Both the position numbers and the translations under genes were made by a program. Of a stretch of DNA of 28,279 bases, positions 1 through 11,300 are shown piece after piece; positions within the stretch are counted from its first letter, which is position 1; every line of letters begins with the position of its first letter. Below the pieces are notes generated by a model that was not told where the DNA came from, searched no databases, and worked only from the letters and a program-made list of their open reading frames with translations. The stretch comes from Chytridium lagenaria (Eukaryota; Chytridiomycota; Chytridiomycetes; Chytridiales; Chytridiaceae): contig JAHLKC010000254.1 in NCBI GenBank assembly GCA_025449115.1, forward strand, positions 1 through 28,279, read 5' to 3'.

Positions 1-355
1 CAGGACACTTCCTTCCTCTCCTTTGAGGGTATAGGATCCATAAATCTCCTTGTTAAGGATGAGCAATAGAAATGCCATCAGAGCCGCGGTCGATACCTCG
101 GCATCGACCCACAGGCAGGCTGCAACGACTTGCTCTCTTTCTCTCCGTTTATCGAATTTAGAAAGCTAAATAAGGCTTTCTTTGTCATTCGCCCATGCCG
201 TCAAATCTGAACCCGAAAAGATCACTTTCTTGGACGCATGATGGAACACTGCAATCAAAAAGCCGCCGCCCAAGAGTCCAAGACAATGAACATAAAAAGT
301 AGCATCGTTGCTCACGTTTTCACATCTTGTTCATTAAGGTCTTGGGTATCTACTT
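1..355 (-). CDS. 3' fragment of an unidentified membrane protein (partial)
   Basis: Two protein-like minus-strand stretches can be joined. The upstream one (about 355-240) contains the hydrophobic segment CLGLLGGGFLIAVFHH. The downstream one (about 163-1) reads LSKFDKRREREQVVAACLW and then a second hydrophobic stretch (LMAFLLLIL), and it runs off the left edge without a stop. A 60-nt GT..TTAG intron beginning after HHASKK and ending in TTATTTAG keeps the frame. This would make a small protein with at least two membrane segments. I do not recognise the family. The donor is weak (GTGATC) and the start is not defined, because an in-frame TGA lies just upstream of the first stretch; an upstream exon or another frame error is possible. 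Call rests only on composition and splice-compatible frames. Confidence 0.35.
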
Positions 356-1115
356 CGTTAGAATCTCTAACTGCACCATCGTTCACGTTTCAGCTCATTT
401 CCCACCGCCGCTAATCCTCACACGGATGAATTATTCGCTATCCACCACGCTGAAGGAACCATGACTTTGTTCACACGAATAGCCACATTCACCACTAATA
501 CCATGCATTTCACTGCAGTACAGCCGTCACCTGTACCCCTTTCCGGTCGAAACCACATGTCTTTGCCTCATTTACCACCTATATCAAAACCGGCCTCGGT
601 TAACGGCGCTTTTGAGGAGACCATTAAAGTCGTTACGCCGAACGATCAATGACGCGCACAGCTATGCGGTGTTGGCCACTAATGGATTACCTAATTTAGC
701 AACTTTTTTGGCAATTAAAAGGCGGTAGTATGTGAATTGGAGAGGTGTGGAGGGTTGTTGAGAACGAAAGTACAGCTATTTAGCATGAGCTTGCGATGGA
801 GAGGAAGGAAGGAAGCTGAGATTACTGTTCGCCTGGCCCGTCATTATATTATACATTCAGATTTCCGTTGATTTTTTCATTTGCGCGGTTTGTTTTTTGT
901 TTGTTTTTTTATAAATATGTACTGAATTTCATTTTCATTTTCTTGTTTGGTCTGCTTTGTCACTCAAGTTATGAGTAAAAGTTCATTGAATACAATTAAG
1001 TCTTGAATTGACGCATTTGGCCTTGCAAACAATCACACGTATTTACTATGCTGGATAAGTTGGCAAAAAGATATATACGCACCATTCGAAAGAAAACCGA
1101 GTAGTTAACGACCTG
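356..1115. other. Intergenic region, no gene supported
   Basis: About 760 nt between the left-edge fragment and the ALG12 stop. It holds a 63-codon plus-strand open frame (461-652) with no recognisable domain, and T-rich stretches around 880-960 that could carry 3' processing signals. No RNA gene or repeat was seen. Confidence 0.5.
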
Positions 1116-2838
1116 TTATTCTTCGCGATAACCCTTCTTCTGTAGTATGTACACTTTTGGTTTTGTAATCACCTCAAACGGCACTTTAATCCCATAATAT
1201 CCCAAAGTTGGGTCAAACGTCAACTTTCCAAAGACACGTTCTTGTAAGCCTCTATCGCCCAGACTTGAGGCCCCTTTCCACCGTATATACTAGAAAATGG
1301 AATCCCCGTGCTGCACCAGGTATTTCCCAATATGAAGAGTTGCCCTTCAGATGAAATGCCGGATCACTCGTTAACAGGTGTGTGTAGCCTTTCTTGATAT
1401 ACTGTTGCGGAGTTTTGAGATTCTCATCTTTGTCGTACTCCCATCCACGATCCTCCCCAAGGTAGCAAAACTGTGTGATGCCCGTGGATGCGGCCAACGC
1501 ATCAATATGTACTCTGGGTTGAATTTTCTGATGTGGATGAGGCCATGCTACGTTGTGGAGATGATAGAGAGCCATGCCTCCAGGGTAATTTACGCTTAGG
1601 CCATGATGAACTGGGAGCCGATGCAGACATAAAAAGTCCACCCAAGCAAATCAAGAACCCGAGACGATGAATGATGAGACCGTTTTTCCGTGATGCAAGA
1701 CGATAAAGACGCGTCATAGTCGTGGCTGCTGCAATGTTGAGCAGCGGGACAACGTAAATGACGAACCGCCATTCCTTGTGAGGGATGAAGGACATGGTCA
1801 CTACAAAGATGAAGGCGGGTAGCATAATCCTTCGGATTCTCTTGTCCACCACAACGGCGTAGAAAGAAAGCGGGAACGAAACTGGGGCTATCCTCGGGAT
1901 GAGGCTTGTAAAGAAAGCGTGAGATGGGGATACTCCGTACTCCACGGACCTGTTTGCCAAGATGTTAAACCGAAATACTTCAAATTCTGGCCAAAACCAG
2001 GGCTGTTTCCAAAAGTACGAGTCAATGGCGACGGTCAACCCTATAGAAAAGGCGGCAGCAATCAATCCTATGAAGAAAGTCTTAAGGAAGGAACGTCTGC
2101 GATGAAATATGTCGGACACCAGGATGGGACCGATGAGTGCCGTGATTTCCAGATGGAATACTAACGTTGCCATGGCCCCAAAAAACAACAGACCAAGAGT
2201 ATCCACATCACTAGCTTTGCGGGTCACGACGTCAGGTTGCTGTTGTTCTTTAGTTCTTATGCCGTCAGTGAAGCTCGTAGGTGGTCCCCCCAGTACACGT
2301 CTCAATTTCTCCTGATCCAACCTCTCCTTCTCCGTCACCGGCTTAAAGCCATTGATCCAGCAAGCCGCAGCCCAGTTCATTAATACCAACGCAAAGGTAT
2401 TCGGAACTAATACCAACGCAAAGGCGTCCTGACCCCCAAAACATCATATGAAATTGCGCCATATTCAACAACGCAAACCATGCAGCCGGTATCGCCCCAA
2501 ACACCCTCCCCACAACCTGTCTCAAACTTCTCAACGAATGCACCAAAAAACGCCGACAACACGATCCTGATTGTGTATTGGTACCAGATGGGATTCACGA
2601 CAGAATTGTGAGCACGGATGACGGTGATGGCCATTTGAGATGCAACGTAAAGCCACAGAGGTCCTACGAATGAACGAGGAGCGACACCTGGAAATTCAAA
2701 GTGGTCATATGGGTCGAGGACGAGGGGACTGTGTTTGATGAGATCGTGTGTTGCTTGCATGTTGAAGGATTCTTCAACTTTGGTGTACGGGCAACTAAAG
2801 AGATGATACATCATGACGGCGAATGCAGCTGAATCCAT
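1116..2838 (-). CDS. ALG12: Dol-P-Man:Man7GlcNAc2-PP-dolichol alpha-1,6-mannosyltransferase (frame-disrupted)
   Basis: ER multi-pass GT22-family enzyme that adds the eighth mannose to the dolichol-linked N-glycan precursor. The start at 2838 gives a short N-terminus directly before the family motif [16 protein letters not shown], followed by [33 protein letters not shown], the loop motif [13 protein letters not shown] and [14 protein letters not shown]. The stop is at 1116-1118. The order and spacing match ALG12 across about 570 codons, and hydrophobic segments are spread along it. The reading frame changes four times, each time as if one base were extra: near 2545-2550 (A6 on plus), 2433-2437 (C5), about 1600 and 1271-1274 (C4). 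No intron fits these points. A 27-bp tandem duplication at 2381-2424 repeats FALVL. No intron is needed elsewhere. Identity is sure; whether the gene is functional cannot be told from this sequence. Confidence 0.93.
2381..2424. repeat. 27-bp tandem duplication inside ALG12 (1.6 copies)
   Basis: The unit TAATACCAACGCAAAGG plus ten bases (2381-2407) is followed directly by its first 17 bases again (2408-2424). Being 27 bp it keeps frame and duplicates FALVL around the normally single [11 protein letters not shown] motif. It sits next to a one-base frame change. Confidence 0.85.
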
Positions 2839-3890
2839 CAGCTCTCCAGGATCGACCCATTTTTGAAGCTCTTTTGGAAGGTGAGCAAGGATGTACCTTG
2901 CAACCCCCAGCAATGTCCCACTGGGACGTGAAAGGAGGCTAGTGAGGTAGATAGATTTTGGGGAGGAAAGATGCTGGAGTGCACTCGACTTTAGATACTT
3001 TGGTAAATATCAAGGCGCGCGGTTGTTGGCAGGAGGGTTGGTTGGTTGGAACTTCAGAAGGCTAGGATCAGGATCAGGGCGGGGCTGATGATGTCTTTTG
3101 ACACTAGTGCTTTATTACTAAAGAATACCTGTAAAGGTATATACCGCAGTTTATCATCTTGGTATATACTATATAATCACATAGTAAATACTCTGCTAAA
3201 GACATTAACATAATGTTAAATATTAGGTAGATCATCCATGGGATAAGTTGAAACATAGCAAGCAGGTAGATACCTCTTTCTTGCCCATCATCCATAGACA
3301 ATGACGATGGCTGAGATTGCGATCATCCTATTAATTCAATTAATTATTATTTTTATTTATTATTTTGTTTTTTGACCCTTGTGTGTTTGAATGATGAGAT
3401 AAAAAAAATATAAAATATAAAAGACGGATAGGTTACACATGGCTACCACTGGAATCTTAAAATTTCATCTTTTTTTATTTTTATTATTATTAAATAGTAT
3501 TATTTTACTTTGGAGGAGGCAGAGTATATGTCTTTGTATTACACATATCCCCCATCTCACGTTTTATAGTAATTAGGAGTAGAAACACATGCAGTTACAC
3601 ATATCTATGGGTAGAAAGGGCTGTTTTGTTCTTGTCTCTTTTTTTTTTGTTTTTTTTTGCACACTGCACACACCCTTTTGCATAATTTATTATTTATTTA
3701 ATTCATTAATTAATTTCTTTTCTTGGTTTCGTTATTATTTATTGTTACTTTGCTCAATATGGGCATGCAATAATAATATTATATAATCATCATTAATTGA
3801 ATATATAAAATACAAAAACTTTAATTAAAAACACAGACAAAATATAGAGAGTAATACAAGACAAATTTATTTTATCTAAATTAGAAAAAG
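2839..3890. other. Divergent intergenic region, strongly AT-rich from about 3300
   Basis: Lies between the 5' ends of ALG12 (minus) and the wall-protein gene (plus), so it holds both promoters. Positions about 3320-3890 are very AT-rich, with long A, T and TTATT-type runs. No gene is supported. The short open frames here are AT-rich and lack any domain. Confidence 0.6.
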
Positions 3891-3994
3891 TATAAATAGG
3901 ACCCATCCTCCTTCATTCCCCCTTTTCTTTTCTTCTTTTCTTCACCAAAAACCTTTTCCACCCCCCTTTATATAGAATATTATAGATATACAAA
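3891..3994 (+). promoter_or_regulatory. TATA box and pyrimidine-rich leader of the wall-protein gene
   Basis: TATAAATA at 3891-3898 is followed by a C/T-rich tract (about 3903-3968) and then ATG at 3995 in the context ACAAAATGGTC. A TATA box plus CT block upstream of the start is typical of strongly expressed fungal genes. Transcription start is inferred, not seen. Confidence 0.6.
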
Positions 3995-6373
3995 ATGGTC
4001 AAGCTTACTGCCATCTTTGCCTTCATCGCCGCTGCCGCCGTCTCCGTCAATGCTCTTCCCCAGTACGTTATCATCATCATCAGTTGTTGTTTGTTTTTTG
4101 TTTTCTGTTTCCTTTCACGCTGGTTCGATTCGCTTGGAAATTGGGATCTTCCTCTTCGTCTTTTGGGAATGGAATGGAATGGATTGCAATGCATGGATCA
4201 TCACATCAGCTCGACTCAATGATGCCGACGGCAATGGATAGATAGAGATGCATGCGACGAAGCTGAGCGTTCCTCAACCACCATTGGCATCAGCAGAAGA
4301 GAATTCCTTTCCACCGTCAACCCATCCGTCCCCTGTTTCAGAATGTGGAAAATTTTGTTGCACACCTTTTTCCCCTTATTTGAAATTGGGGAAATGTGCC
4401 AAAATTGTCACACAGTTCAGGAAAGACGGGTGTCTTTCACCGTTCAACGCCGTCGAAGACCTCAACATCCGCTACAAATGAATCCCATCTCCAGCAATCA
4501 AACCAGCGCCTTCTTTTTTTTTAACCTTTTGCTCCTCAAACTCTTGAAACCGCCAAACTTATTGCTGTATTCTTTTGTTTCCTAAAGGTACTACGGTGTC
4601 CCCCCCCTGGAGGCCTCAGCACCTCTGCGGCTGTCAAGCCCGTTGTGAGCAGCACCCCCGCCTACGGTGGCGCCAGTCCCCTCCCCACCTCCACCAAGGC
4701 CCCCGTCACTAACCCCGCCGGTAAGGACTACGCTGCGTCCACCCCCGCCTCCAAGGCTGCCCCGTCACTGCCCCTTGCACCAAGAAGGTCGCTACTCCCC
4801 TTCCCTCCACCTCAAAGGCTGCCCCCGTGACCACCCCGCTGGCAAGGACTACGGTGTTCCCTCCTCCAAGGCTGGTCCCACCACCACCCCTGCGACCAAG
4901 GCTGCCCCCGTCACCACTCCCGCTGGAAAGAGCTACGGCGCTACTCCCCTTCCTTCCACCTCCAAGGCCGCCCCCGTGACCACCCCTGCTGCCCCCTGCA
5001 CCAAGAAGGTCCCCACCCCCTCCCTTCCACCTCCAAGGCCGCCCCCGTGACCACTCCCGCTGGAGGAAAGAGCTACGGTGCTACTCCCCTTCCTTCCACC
5101 TCCAAGGCTGCCCCCGTCACCACCCCTGCCGGTAAGGACTACGGTGTCCCCACCCCTGCCACCAAGGCCGCCCCCGTGACCACTCCCGCTGGAGGAAAGA
5201 GCTACGGCGCTACTCCCCTTCCTTCCACCTCCAAGGCCGCCCCCGTGACCACCCCTGCCGCCCCCTGCACCAAGAAGGTCCCCACCCCCTCCCTTCCACC
5301 TCCAAGGCCGCCCCCGTGACCACTCCCGCTGGAGGAAAGAGCTACGGTGCTACTCCCCTTCCTTCCACCTCCAAGGCTGCCCCCGTCACCACCCCTGCCG
5401 GTAAGGACTACGGTGTCCCCACCCCTGCCACGAAGGCCGCCCCCGTTACCTCCCCCGCTGGCAAGGACTACAAGGCTACCCCAACCCCACCCCCAGCACC
5501 TCCAAGGCCGCCCCCGTCACCACCCCTGCCGGTAAGGACTACGGTGTCCCCACTCCTGCCACCAAGGCCGCCCCCGTTACCTCCCCCGCTGGCAAGGACT
5601 ACAAGGCTACCCCAACCCCCACCCCCAGCACCTCCAAGGCCGCCCCCGTCACCACCCCTGCCGGTAAGGACTACGGTGTCCCCACTCCTGCTGTCCCCGC
5701 TACCTCCAAGGCTGCCCCTGTCACCACCCCCGCTGGAAAGGACTACGGAGCTACTCCCCTCCCCACCACCTCTAAGGCCGCCCCTGTGACCACCCCTGCC
5801 ACCAAGAAGAAGTGCGTGCCCAAGACTAAGGCTGCCGTCGTCTCCACCCCCGCTTACGGCTCTACTTCTGCCGGCCCCAAGGCTACCGTCGCGCCCGTGT
5901 CCCCCAAGGAGTACGGTGTCCCCCCCCCCGTTCCCGCCTCCTCCAAGGCCCCCGTTGTCAGCCCCTCTCCCGTCCCCCCTAAGCCCTACGGTGGTGAGGA
6001 CTCTGTCGCCACCAAGCCCGTTGTTGTTGTCCCCAGCACCTCTGCCGAGAAGCCCTATGGTGGTGAGGTCCCTGCCACCAGCAGCGCTGCCCCCGTCGTC
6101 GTTGACGATGGTTACTACGCTGGCAAGCCTACCGCCACGGCTGATGTCGTGACCTCTACCAGTGCCGCCGCCGTTGTCAGCACCACCTCTGCTGTTGAAG
6201 AGGCTTACGAGGAGAAGCCCGTCGAGACCGTTGCACCCATCACCACCACCACCACCACCGCTGAAGCCGTTGTTACCGTCGAAGAGCCCGAGACCACTGA
6301 GACCACTGAGACCGCCACCGCCACCACCGCTGTCGTTGTGGCGACCACCACCTACGTTGACATTGCCTACTAA
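3995..6373 (+). CDS. Secreted Pro/Thr/Ala/Lys-rich tandem-repeat protein, probable cell-wall or extracellular matrix protein (frame-disrupted)
   Basis: Exon 1 (3995-4062) encodes a signal peptide, MVKLTAIFAFIAAAAVSVNA then LPQ. A 525-nt intron (4063-4587, GTACGT..AAAG) joins phase 2 to GTACTACGG, giving LPQYYGVP. Exon 2 is built from degenerate units such as TTPAGKDYGVPTPATKAAPV and GKSYGATPLPSTSKAAPV with occasional APCTKKV cysteines. It ends in a Thr/Val/Glu-rich tail after KKKCVPK and a stop at 6371-6373. There is no GPI-like hydrophobic C-terminus. The repeat region is very GC- and C-rich against AT-rich flanks, consistent with high expression and codon bias. Several one-base losses in C-runs break the frame (first at about 4600-4608), so only stitched frames give the full protein. 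Function is inferred from composition; no catalytic domain is visible. Confidence 0.8.
4927..5430. repeat. 269-bp tandem repeat in the wall-protein gene (about 1.9 copies)
   Basis: Sequence from about 4927 recurs almost unchanged 269 bp later, from about 5196 to 5430, including the APCTKKV cysteine unit. The period is 90 codons minus one base, and both copies lack the same C in a C-run (around 5013-5020 and 5282-5289), so each copy shifts frame at the same place. Confidence 0.8.
5441..5690. repeat. 131/132-bp tandem repeat in the wall-protein gene
   Basis: The block beginning CCCGTTACCTCCCCCGCTGG at about 5442 recurs at about 5573. The copies are nearly identical, but the first has CCAACCCCACC (5481-5491) where the second has CCAACCCCCACC (5612-5623). 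The extra C restores the repeat's reading frame. Confidence 0.85.
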
Positions 6374-8391
6374 ATAACCTGATCCTTGATCACTTTATTT
6401 TTGTAGTTAATTGAGTTCTCTTATATTCCCCTCTCCTCTTGTAATCTTATTCCGGTGGATCCCCTTATAGACGTTGCTTCGTGGTGTGTAACTTTTGGTT
6501 GTGTTTCTGGTGCTGCTGTGTAGAGATTTTGGGGCTTTTTCGATCTTTTTTATTCTTTAACTGTTTTGGTTCGGGGTGGTATTGTGTGTCTGGAACGATT
6601 GGGACGCCTTTTCGTTATTCGGGCCCTTTATCTCTTTTGGATCAAAGCTGTTGTCGGATTGAGAGAAGCGTTACAGCCTTTAGAGTTCTTTCACCCCCAG
6701 CTTTTTCTTATTTGATTGCTTGTTTTCAATCCATTTCCTCTCCTTTCAACTGTTTCTTTTCGTTTTTATGTTTCTTGAAAAAAACGTTTCGCTTTTTCTA
6801 CGTTCGTTTCTCTTTCAGTTTTCCCAAATCAGTCTCCAAGTATCTGCTGCTCTTATTTTGTTTATCCTCAACGCCAGGTGGGGGTGACGTGAAATAAGAA
6901 GACTCTTTTTTCGCTCTTTACTTTTCATTAAACCCAAGTGTCATTGTTGGTGCTCTCTTTTTCTCTCTCTTTTTTAATACTTCACTTTTTGACCTCAAAA
7001 CTTGACCCTGGCCGGTTCCTTTTCGTTTGTTGCGCTTTTGTTGTCCCTCCTTTTATGAAAGAAAAATGAATGTTTTTGTTTCTGTCTGTGGTTGTGAATG
7101 TATTGATTGACTAGAAGTTAAAAAGATCACCATTTATGATTGACACCTACTTGTTTACTTGTTGCTTTTTTGGTTTCAGATGACGGACTCTGAGGAGGTC
7201 GTCTTTTGTGGGCTGTTCAAATTCTTGGAGCATTGGATACCTTGCCACTCGACCTCTTAAATTATTGTTTGACAAGCACCGTTTTTGGGGGGTGATAACA
7301 ATTTTATATTTAGTCATTCACTAGGAGAAGAGGAGAGAGAGAGAGAGAAGAGAGGACAAGACGTGGTTTTTACCGTTGGTTGCATAAAGTCGCGGTTTTT
7401 TTGAGGACGACACGTTCTGTGGTGAGATTGTCGAGGATGAGGATGCGGCTCCCGACAATTCTGGAGATGAGTTGTCCGGGTTTTCCTTGACGACCCCTCA
7501 CGTCTTTTGTTGTTTTTATGGTCGTGGTTTTGTCTTAAATGTTATGATGGAAAATGCATGCTTAAGCTGACTCTGTTTTGATGCTTCTTTTTTTCTTTTG
7601 AAAGGTGAGCAAGGTATCGGTGGAGTGGTGTGTTTTTGGGAATGGATATTGTATATGTCTGAACTTATTAGTAGTACCCGCAGGTTGTTTGGGTGTTTTA
7701 TTATTAATTCAATGTTGTTAATAAAAAAAAAAGTTCGTAATTCAAGTGACGTTTCTTGTAAAGTCATGCTGGATGTCGGGAATGGTAATGGTATGCGTGC
7801 AACATTTTAGGTGAGTAACCTTCACCACATGCAAGTATCATTACAAACAATCCGTGCACGTTTAACGGGCGGAATGAACGTATTCTTTAAAAAGCGCGTT
7901 TCCCTTATAGTATCGGAGAACGTAAGGGATTTAATTTGGGATGGCGGACTGAATATCCATCTTCAACGTATCGAATTTGTGTGTTTCTGCTTGTTTCGTT
8001 ACAGAAAGTGGTGATATACCGAGATGATGTTGATAGATGATGTTGATCTTCTCCGTTTGTTTTTTTTCTGTTTGTGATGTGATTGCCCTGGTTGCTTGCT
8101 CAAAAGCTTTTGATGGTATAGCCTCGTCGTTCATCTCAGGCTGTGTGACTGTGATAGAGTAACACGTTGAACTGAATAGCTGCATGAGCTATCGTAGCAA
8201 ACAATTTTCAGGCAATTTTCTCTCTTGTGATACCTCAAAGAGTCCGTCGTTGGAAGAGCCTCGAGCTGTTCTCATCTACAGGCCCACCATCCTCATCACC
8301 CCTCATTCCCCAAACACGTCAAATCCCCCTATCCATCTACACACTCTCACACCCTTCTCCCCATCATCATCTCCCACCCCCAAAAATAAAA
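6374..8391. other. 2-kb T-rich intergenic region
   Basis: Between the wall-protein stop and the Pta1 start. T-rich on the plus strand throughout, as in long fungal 3' and 5' flanks. It contains a purine run of GAGA type (about 7324-7358) and a short acidic open stretch (about 7388-7570, reading FFEDDTFCGEIVEDEDAAP) that lacks a convincing start or splice partners. No gene is supported. Confidence 0.5.
7324..7358. repeat. GA-rich simple repeat
   Basis: Low-complexity run of GAGAGAGAGA type in the intergenic region upstream of the Pta1 gene. Could be a promoter purine tract; no further meaning can be read from it. Confidence 0.6.
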
Positions 8392-11300
8392 ATGTCCCAA
8401 ACCTCCGACTCTGACCTCCAAACCGAATCCACCAAACTCCTCACAGCAGCCCGCCACTCCTACCCAGACCGTCCGCCATTCTCCACCACATCACTGACCT
8501 CGTCCGTACCCGTCCCGCCGTCTCCCGCGCTATCCTCCGCACCGTCCTCTCGTTTGCAAGCGATGAACGGGATGAAGTGAAAACGGCTATTGTGGATCTG
8601 GTGGAGACGGCTGTGTGTCGTGTTGGGGTACCGTTGGAGGCGAAACATTATGGTGAGTCTTTTTTTGTGTAAAACGGTTATGAACTGTTATTTAGAAACT
8701 GTTGCGGTTGCTGTGGAGGCTTTGAATGAGTTTTTGGGGGTGGGAGTGTAGGTGTGTTGAAGAGGGTGTTGCAGTGTTTTACGTCTTGTTATTCGGTTGC
8801 GTTTTTGGTGCTGTAAGTAATATTTTCCTTTCTTTGGATTTTCCTTTTATTTTATATGTGGTGATGAATTCGTTGGACTTTTTTCTGGTGTTGTCTATGG
8901 ACGGTTTGAAATCACTATTGACCTTTCAACGGCTGGACCGTTACCGAGGCTGTGGAAGGGTGGGGAGTTGGTGAAAAAAAGGACGTGATTGCGTTTCTCA
9001 TGAGACTCCAATACTCCTCATGCATTTCGTTATGCATGAATACCATCCATGTCTCTTTTTTTTTCCTTTTTATCAATAAAGAGATGGTAATCTGATATAC
9101 ATTTTTTTTTTTCTTCCCCCTTTGTCCCCAACTAAACCTCGCGCCCATCTTCAAATCCTTTCGACCTGTTTCACGGCACACCATCGACGCGAACCCAGTT
9201 GCACGATCCATGCAGACGCGAACCTATGGCGCAAGCTTGAAGTCATGAAAGCAAGATTGTTCTCTTATCACTCACGAGAATATTGGAGTACGCTCGAATG
9301 TGCTCAAGTTTGTGCAGATGTTGATTTTACAGTCATCTTTTAGAGATGCCATGTTTGGGGTAAAACCTTTTTTTTTCTTCGTCAATATTTTTTATTTTTT
9401 TTTTTTTGGCTGTAGCCCATGGATTCGACGAGACTGGAAGTGTGCTTGGATGTGTGTCCTAGAAGTCATCCGTTTATCAACATTGGGGTGATTGAGACTG
9501 AAGGAAAACAGTTGATGGAGTTGTTGTTTCGAATTCTTGTGGATAAGAGGTTTGTGGGCCTTTTTTTTTTGGCGTTTCCTCTGTCATTTTCTTATGGTAC
9601 TTACCGTTGAGGTGTTTTTTTTTTTTGTTTTTTTTTTAGTACACCAGGTCCTCTGATCACAGCTGCCATTAACGCAATGTTCCCTATTGTCCGTGTTCGT
9701 CCCCAACTCACCCAACCCGTCGTGCAGGCTTTGTTGCAAAGGCGAGGGAACCGAAAAATTATCTCTCGAATCTAGAGGCCAAAAGTGTGGACAGGACTCT
9801 TAAAAATGAGTTAATGTCTATATGGTGTAAGTTTATCTTCTCCATTATGTTTCAATATATTTAAACCCCAATCTAGTCTTCAAGCTCCTGAAGTCACGCC
9901 CCTCATCCCATGATCACGGACACCCTTACAACGCTCGGTGCATCGCCGCGTGAAATCTCTCATAGAGCTAGGAGGGACGTGAACATGTTGAAGAGAGGTG
10001 CATCATCGTCTTTGGATTCAGTCAAACGGCAACGGATGGATGAGACACCTGCGGATTTTGATGTCAAGACGATTCCGTTACCGATTGTCACGGAATTGGT
10101 TGTGCAAACGGCTGCAGCCATGACGATGGAGAAGTGGAATGAATTGGTGGTGGTACGTTGCGTTTTTTTGTTTGTCTTGTTTTGGAGAAAACGTTGAGTG
10201 TTTTTTTTTGGGGGTAAATAGGCTTTTGTTGCCAAGGCTACGGGACAACCTATCCAACTGCTGTGACTGAACGTCCTCCTGCTCGGCGTCGTGATCCTCG
10301 TCTTCGTGCGGCTGTTGAAACCACTGAAACTCAATCTCTCCTCCCTTCTCTTGGAACGCTCGCCCCACCTGTTCCCATCATTCAACCCCTTATCGACCCC
10401 GCTGCGCTTCTTCCTTTCCTCATCCCCCAAACCAACCTACAACCCATCCCGCAACCCATTCCCAAGTCGCCATTCAACCCACCTCAAGACCTCTCTCTCA
10501 CTCTCTCAACCCAACAACCCCAGAACCCACCTCTGACGCCCTCTTCCACCCACATGACGTTGAACTCCCTGCTTATGAACCCGATGACGCGCTCTACGTT
10601 GCAAAGGAGGCTATTGAACGGGTCATGGAGATGGAGCCGATGTTTGCCGTTCCGGTAAACTTGGTACCGGTTGTTGGAGTTGGGTTTGTGCCGGATGGGG
10701 AGGGAGGGACGGATACCATGCCGAGTGCGAGGGCGGGATGGATGATGGTTGTTTTGAGACTTGTGACGGCGCATCCGGAGGAGGAGGAAGGGGGGTTGAT
10801 GGGGAAGGTGTTGGAGTTTATTATTGAGGATTTTAAAAATAGGTAATGGCTTTTTTACTCTTTTTTTCCGTCGGTGAAAGTTGCTGAATGTTGGGAATTG
10901 TTTTAGACAAGAATTGGCTATTCTTTGGTTATACGAAGAATATCGCCTATCCCTTGAAACCACCGATACCTCTCGCTACACAACCCTCTTTATGAATCTT
11001 CTCCACGGGCTCCGTGGTGATCCTCGATCCGGTGATGAAAAGCTCCTGGTCTCGATCCCCGTGATCGCACGTTCACGAGATTCCTTGTTGACGCCCCACA
11101 TGTGCCTGAAGAGGCTGTGGAGGATGTGGTGAGAGGTTATTGCGAGGATGCGGAGAGGATGTCGCTTGGGTTGACGACGTTGAGGGATTTGGTGTTGTTG
11201 AGACCGACGATTCGGGGGAGGTGTTTGGAAATGTTGTTGGAGTTTTGTGTGCATGAAGGTGGGGGTTTTGTATGTCATGACATTCCCTTTTTATTCATAT

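Noticed and set aside
461..652. 63-codon plus-strand frame upstream of ALG12
   Set aside because: Its tail looks mildly coding, but there is no domain, splice partner or upstream exon to support a gene.
4927..5690. Regular repeats considered as a CRISPR-like array or centromere satellite
   Set aside because: The repeats encode a peptide repeat in a spliced, signal-peptide-bearing eukaryotic gene.
6481..6897. 138-codon open frame after the wall-protein gene
   Set aside because: It is Phe/Cys/Leu-rich because the DNA is T-rich; composition explains it, and the start is not an ATG.
8915..9211. Minus-strand 98-codon frame within the PTA1 gene
   Set aside because: Antisense to a T-run region, Lys-rich from those runs, no family motif.
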